From contig MGPH01000052.1 of the NCBI GenBank assembly GCA_001797365.1, positions 29,624 to 93,623 of the forward strand: DNA of 64,000 nucleotides, in the 5' to 3' direction. Position 1 is the first letter of the stretch. Each line of letters begins with the position of its first letter. The notes beneath the pieces are model-generated. The model had not been told where the DNA came from and searched no databases. It saw only the letters and a list, made by a program, of their open reading frames with translations. This DNA is from Deltaproteobacteria bacterium GWA2_45_12 (lineage in GTDB: Bacteria > UBA10199). Below are positions 60,040-64,000 of this stretch, piece after piece. The translations under genes were made by a program, and so were the position numbers.

Positions 60040-61332
60040 TTAGCGCTCGTTTTTCAAAAGCCATTTCCACAGAGGCGTGAAATGAATGACATGTTTTCCT
60101 ATTTTCTCCCCCCCTTCTTCTTCTTGTGTGAGGATGAGGCCTTCATTGAGCTTTAAAGCTTCCAAGCACAGGATCAGGGAGGTCACTTCCCTTTTTCTCG
60201 TTTCAAGACGTAAAGAATCCCAGCAAACTTGGATCGCTTGGGTGGGGTTGCCCGATTGGGTAAGGACAAAATCAACCTCCTGGTGTTTTTCGTTCTTCCA
60301 ATAAAAAAAATCCAAGAGGGAATCTTTTGTCTTTTGCCCCAGCAAATGCAGGAAAACCATGTTTTCGGCAAGGTGGCCATCCCCCACTTTACGCCCACTG
60401 ATAGCGCCTGCCAGCCCCATGTCGATACAATAAATTTTGCGTGGGCTTTTGTTACGTTCCTTCAATTTATGTGAAAATCTTTGGACAAGGAAGAAGAGAA
60501 AGGCGTCCTCCAAATACCCTGAAAACCTCTCGGCGGTGTTCGCATTGATGGAGAGGAATTTTTCAATGGAGTTGAAGGTGATTTGGCTTCCACAGTGGGT
60601 GGCATAAAAAACGGCCATTTTCCTCAAGTCTTCTCCTTTGCGGATTTTGTAACGGCGGATCAAATCGCGGTGGATGAAGTCATCAAAATAATCCAGGAGA
60701 ATTTCCCTTTTGGCTTCGGAAAAAACCACTTCCGGAAATCCCCCGAATTCCATCATTTCACGCAGGAGGTTCAAATAATCGAAAGACTTTGGATTGTCCC
60801 CGAGGCGGATGCCGGCCAACTCTTGAAAAGAAAAAGGCAGCACTGTCATGGTAAGATGTCGGCCGGTGAGGGAGGTTGCCAACTCTCCGCTCAATAATTT
60901 CGCGTTGGATCCCGAAAGGATGATTTTTGCCTTATTCAACTCATGAAAAGTGCGCACCCATTTTTCCCATTGGGGGATTTCCTGGATCTCGTCCAACAGA
61001 AGGAAGGGTTTGGCAGGAGGCTTCAAATGGGATTGGTAGGTGTTCCATATTGTTTCGAAGAGGAAAGGATCTTCAGTTTCTAGGCGGGGGTCTTCGAAGT
61101 TGATCATGAGCATTTGCGCCGGATTGACTCCAGTTTGAGCATTCTGAAACATCCATTGGCGCATCAGATAGGATTTTCCAGCTCGTCGAGGGCCTGTGAT
61201 TACAACCACTTGATTTGTTTGTGTCAATTTATGAAGGTATTGAAAGTAAGAAGAACGTACGGAGCCTTGAGGGAGAGGATGCTTCCATAAATTCCAGTCA
61301 TCAAGAATAGGCAGTAACTGATTTGATTCCAT
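60040..61332 (-). CDS. AAA-type ATPase of the DUF4143 group, second copy
   Basis: About 430 residues from the ATG at 61332. The frame is open to a TTG at 61371, but the extra codons would be the operator palindrome itself. Seen: Walker A VVITGPRRAGKSYLMRQ near residue 43, Walker B FLLLDEIQEIPQW near residue 105, KIILSGSNAKLLSGEL, RHLTMTVLPFSFQELAG, the DUF4143-type middle, and the C-terminal nuclease-like NEKHQEVDFVLTQSG. It is clearly related in layout to the 15505-16851 protein but diverged. Isolated gene lying between a truncated and an intact copy of the FPRGL gene 5' end. Confidence 0.87.
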   Translation of the reverse strand: MESNQLLPILDDWNLWKHPLPQGSVRSSYFQYLHKLTQTNQVVVITGPRRAGKSYLMRQWMFQNAQTGVNPAQMLMINFEDPRLETEDPFLFETIWNTYQSHLKPPAKPFLLLDEIQEIPQWEKWVRTFHELNKAKIILSGSNAKLLSGELATSLTGRHLTMTVLPFSFQELAGIRLGDNPKSFDYLNLLREMMEFGGFPEVVFSEAKREILLDYFDDFIHRDLIRRYKIRKGEDLRKMAVFYATHCGSQITFNSIEKFLSINANTAERFSGYLEDAFLFFLVQRFSHKLKERNKSPRKIYCIDMGLAGAISGRKVGDGHLAENMVFLHLLGQKTKDSLLDFFYWKNEKHQEVDFVLTQSGNPTQAIQVCWDSLRLETRKREVTSLILCLEALKLNEGLILTQEEEGGEKIGKHVIHFTPLWKWLLKNER

Positions 61333-61333
61333 G

Positions 61334-61371
61334 TATGTGGTAAAAATAGACAATTTTACCACATAAGTCAA
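61334..61371 (-). promoter_or_regulatory. Promoter-operator of the 60040-61332 ATPase
   Basis: Perfect inverted repeat TATGTGGTAAAA (61334-61345) and TTTTACCACATA (61354-61365) around 8 bp (ATAGACAA). On the minus strand TTGACT (61371-61366) and TATTTT (61348-61343) are 17 bp apart, so the palindrome covers spacer and -10 box. The -10 box ends 10 nt before the ATG at 61332, giving almost no leader. Confidence 0.7.
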
Positions 61372-61436
61372 TTTTTATCTTTGATAAACCTTGGGGACAA
61401 GCTTAGCCCTCGAGGGAATGCAGCCATTTTGAACAT
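61368..61436 (-). pseudogene. Truncated 5' end of a FPRGL-type orphan gene
   Basis: Begins FKMAAFPRGLSLSPRF after the ATG at 61436, close to FKIVAFPRGLALSSRF at the start of the 58145-59839 gene, then runs into IKDKN and a stop at the ATPase operator. The DNA match to 59788-59880 extends through about 40 bp of upstream sequence to 61478. It is the cut-off head of a second family member. Confidence 0.65.
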
Positions 61437-61637
61437 GATGATTCTCATTCGGCGAGGAGGGAAAAAGGTTGCCATGAGTTTTTTTGAGTAGGCAAAAATG
61501 GACCACCAAAAAGAGAAAAAAGGGCCATTTTTGACGATTTTTTGGTTCATGATGAGTCAAGTCACCCGCCGCATTAAAAAACATTAAAAATATTAAATAC
61601 TTAGCCTGTAAGATAAGGCCGGCCTTTGGCCCATTCC

Positions 61638-61652
61638 TGGCACTTTTATTGC
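61638..61652 (+). promoter_or_regulatory. Sigma-54 promoter
   Basis: TGGCAC at 61638-61643 and TTGC at 61649-61652 with exactly 10 bp between the GG and GC dinucleotides, matching the -24/-12 consensus. It lies about 60 bp before the ATG of the LamG/Calx-beta protein. GGCCGGCCTTTGGCC just upstream is partly palindromic. An enhancer-binding activator would be needed; none is in the window. The 61479-61620 stretch is otherwise AT-rich and shows no gene. Confidence 0.72.
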
Positions 61653-61714
61653 TCTCTTATAGGGAGAATCCGTCAACTAAAACCCTGCCAGAGGCAGGCA
61701 AGCAAGGGAGAGCT

Positions 61715-64000
61715 ATGTTGTCTGCTATTTTAAAGCTGACTCGCAAATACCAGATCCTCACTTTTACTCTTATTTGTTATTTGTCGAGTTCCCTCATTTA
61801 TATCCCTGTAGCGCAAGCCGTAACACTGACCGACAACGACAACGGCGCAGAAGAATTTGGCGCTGGTGCACATCAGGCCACACAGTGGGATGCGGGAAAT
61901 AGTTGGATTGAACTGAGCGGTGCAAGCTTGGCTCTGCCTGATGATGGGAGTTCAACTGACTGGTTTGACATGACGAACAATGAACTTTTGCTTCATATGG
62001 AGGAGGCAAGTGGAAACCCTGTGGATGATTCGACTACGAATGCAACATGCACAGCCACAAGTCTTACTTACAGTGCCACAGGAAAATTGAGCAATGCTAT
62101 CGATTTCAATGGATCGAGCTCCTATGCGGATTGTGGCGACCAGGCAGCGTTTTCTTATACAGAGGGAGGGGGTAACCCGGATGCACCATTTAGTGTTTGT
62201 ACTTGGATGAATAGCGATACTGACCAAACATCCATGATGGTTTCAAAAATGACTACAGGTGCATACGAGTGGCAGTTTGGTACCACTACAGGTTACGAAA
62301 TTCAATTTTATGTTTATAGTAGTGTTTCAGCCTATGTTGGCGGAGTAACATCCGCTTATAATTATTCTCCTGATACATGGTATCATGTTTGCGGAACATA
62401 TAGTGGCAGTGGAACTACTGCAGGTTTTAAGATCTACATAAATGGAGCTAGCGCCAGCTTAGCAGGTGGTGCATCGAGCTACACAGCCATGTCAAATACC
62501 GCAGCCCCTTTGCAAGTTGGAAGGCAGAATATTTCAGGTTCTTTGGCCTACTTTAATGGTATTTTGGATGAAGTTGCTGTTTTTAGCGAAGAGCTATCGG
62601 CCACTGACGTACAAGATATTTACAATGCCGGTGCAGGTCTTGGAGGGGCTTTCACTTCTCGCATTATGGATGCTGGCGCTTCCACTTCATGGTCAACTTT
62701 CACGTGGACGCCGCAGCGCCCTACTTACAAAGAATTGCCAAATAATGCTGCCACTGAAACAGCTTATAGCGCTGGTAATGTTGACATGGCGAATAATGAA
62801 TTACTTTTTCATATGAATGAAAGCTCTGGCAATCTTACTGATGATTCTGGAAATGGTAATACTGGAACCATTACAGGAGCCACATTAGGTACCGCCGGCA
62901 AACTCAATACAGCTTTAAGTTTTGATGGCAATGATTATGTAACAACATCAACTTTGGATACGATGGGGGCAACTACTCGAGGAACTATAACTCTGTGGGC
63001 AAAATGGACTACGGCAGATGGGAATGAACGGCCGTTAGTAAATGATGACGGAGCTGGATACTTTACACTTTCACTCAATCAGGGCACTAGCACTGGTAAT
63101 AAACTACAATTTGCAACTTACGAAAGTAGTGCCGCAAATTGGATCCAGGGAGCCACTACTATTCAGGCAGGGCAATGGTATTTTGTAGCAGCAGTCTGGG
63201 ATGATACAGGAACAAATAAAATTTATCTCAACGGTGTGGAAGATGCGACTGGAACTGGGCATAATCCACAACTTGGCACTACAGCCATAAGATTAGCGAA
63301 ATGGGGCAGTGACTATTTCTCTGGAGTGATGGATGAAGTTGCCTTTTTCAGCGAAGCGCTCACCGCAACAAAAGTAGCTGATATTTACAAACGCCGCGCC
63401 CAGCAACTGAAATTTCAAGTTCGCTCGTGTAATGATGTGGCTTGCAGCGGAGAATCTTGGAGTGATTATTATAGTGAACTGACCGACTCCGACTTAGGCC
63501 TGCCTTCTATTACTCTTGGTGTAGCTGACAACCAATACTTTCAATATCGCGCCAAGCTTGACACGAATAACGCAAGCTACTCCCCAGAAATGAAAAGTGT
63601 TTCTATTACGAATGCTGCAACCCCTACCATTACTCTCACGGTCGATAACGCCAATATTGCTGAAGCTGCTGCGGTTGCCACCTTTACGGCCACGGCATCT
63701 GCAACTTCGGCAAGTGACATGACGGTAAACTTTTCGTTTTCAGGTACGGCTGCTTTGACCGATGATTACACCAAATCCGGCACTTCGTGTACGATTACTG
63801 CCGGCAACACGGCCTGTACGGTGACCGCCACAGCCGTGCAAGATACCTTAGATGAAGCCAGTGAAACTGTGATCGTTGATATTAGTTCGGTGACCAATGG
63901 TACGGAATCAGGTACGCAACAGCAAACGACCACGATTACGGATGATGACGCGACACCAAGTTTGAGTATTGATGACGTAACCGTGACCGAAGGAACGTCG
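61715..64000 (+). CDS. Secreted LamG and Calx-beta domain protein (C-terminus outside window)
   Basis: At least 762 residues, open to the window edge. An AAGGGAGAG ribosome site precedes the ATG. A hydrophobic N-terminal export signal is present (FTLICYLSSSLIYIPVAQA). Two LamG/concanavalin-like jelly-roll domains follow, each starting with a near-identical phrase (MTNNELLLHMEEASGN and MANNELLFHMNESSGN) and ending in LDEVAVFSEELSATDV or MDEVAFFSEALTATKV. Then a fibronectin-like stretch and a Calx-beta domain (ITLTVDNANIAEAAAVATFT ... ALTDDYTKSGTSCTI). A further Calx-beta begins at the edge (LSIDDVTVTEGTS). Likely a large carbohydrate-binding, Ca2+-stabilised surface protein under sigma-54 control. 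Confidence 0.85.
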   Translation, partial: MLSAILKLTRKYQILTFTLICYLSSSLIYIPVAQAVTLTDNDNGAEEFGAGAHQATQWDAGNSWIELSGASLALPDDGSSTDWFDMTNNELLLHMEEASGNPVDDSTTNATCTATSLTYSATGKLSNAIDFNGSSSYADCGDQAAFSYTEGGGNPDAPFSVCTWMNSDTDQTSMMVSKMTTGAYEWQFGTTTGYEIQFYVYSSVSAYVGGVTSAYNYSPDTWYHVCGTYSGSGTTAGFKIYINGASASLAGGASSYTAMSNTAAPLQVGRQNISGSLAYFNGILDEVAVFSEELSATDVQDIYNAGAGLGGAFTSRIMDAGASTSWSTFTWTPQRPTYKELPNNAATETAYSAGNVDMANNELLFHMNESSGNLTDDSGNGNTGTITGATLGTAGKLNTALSFDGNDYVTTSTLDTMGATTRGTITLWAKWTTADGNERPLVNDDGAGYFTLSLNQGTSTGNKLQFATYESSAANWIQGATTIQAGQWYFVAAVWDDTGTNKIYLNGVEDATGTGHNPQLGTTAIRLAKWGSDYFSGVMDEVAFFSEALTATKVADIYKRRAQQLKFQVRSCNDVACSGESWSDYYSELTDSDLGLPSITLGVADNQYFQYRAKLDTNNASYSPEMKSVSITNAATPTITLTVDNANIAEAAAVATFTATASATSASDMTVNFSFSGTAALTDDYTKSGTSCTITAGNTACTVTATAVQDTLDEASETVIVDISSVTNGTESGTQQQTTTITDDDATPSLSIDDVTVTEGTS

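Noticed and set aside
1-64000. CRISPR arrays, tRNA or rRNA genes, transposases
   Set aside because: No regularly spaced direct repeats, cloverleaf ends or transposase motifs were recognised by reading; repeats here are dispersed palindromes.

Overview
The window is bacterial chromosome from an organism with Gram-negative, meso-DAP-type peptidoglycan. It carries a complete division and cell wall (dcw) cluster with ftsA, ftsQ and a MurE bearing the DNPR signature. It also has PilZ proteins, a textbook sigma-54 promoter, large secreted repeat proteins (one ending in a Cys-TM-basic sorting-type tail), and a serine-palmitoyltransferase-like gene next to a short-chain reductase. Together these suggest an uncultured deltaproteobacterium-like lineage (Myxococcota, Bdellovibrionota or UBA10199-type). 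That placement is inference; no rRNA or ribosomal protein gene is present to test it.

Layout. 1-16.8 kb holds mixed metabolic genes: an alpha-oxoamine synthase and SDR pair, gpsA, a methyltransferase/pterin dehydratase/PilZ run, a ZIP transporter, a second PilZ gene, a secreted protein, pepA, and a tetR-aminotransferase-fadD operon. From 15.5 to 26 kb is an accessory region: a DUF4143-type ATPase, a degenerate-GGDEF protein, an alpha/beta hydrolase, a nucleotidyltransferase toxin-like pair, a methyltransferase-tailed protein and a Res-Xre toxin-antitoxin pair. From 26.1 to 49 kb, all on the minus strand, is the dcw cluster, transcribed mraZ, STAS, rsmH, ftsL, ftsI, murE, murF, mraY, murD, ftsW, a DUF1016 nuclease, murG, murC, murB, ddl, ftsQ, ftsA, ftsZ, then ftsK. 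A sigma-70 promoter with two MraZ-type boxes stands in front of mraZ, and three DnaA boxes lie just upstream of that. From 49.3 to 64 kb are acylphosphatase, a two-gene cassette bracketed by a 28-bp direct repeat, a 1260-residue surface protein, an orphan protein, a second DUF4143-type ATPase, gene relics, and a sigma-54-preceded LamG/Calx-beta protein that runs off the window.

Two themes cut across the genes. First, the DNA is peppered with several unrelated families of short palindromic repeats. They fill most dcw gaps, supply stop codons or C-terminal codons to ftsL, murD, murE and murG, and have apparently entered murG and murF in frame. Second, the two DUF4143-type ATPases and the nucleotidyltransferase pair share one promoter layout: a perfect palindrome on the -35/-10 region with the -10 box only 6-10 nt before the ATG. 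This looks like an operator on a nearly leaderless, probably autoregulated transcript.

No tRNA, rRNA, CRISPR array, transposase or integrase gene was recognised.
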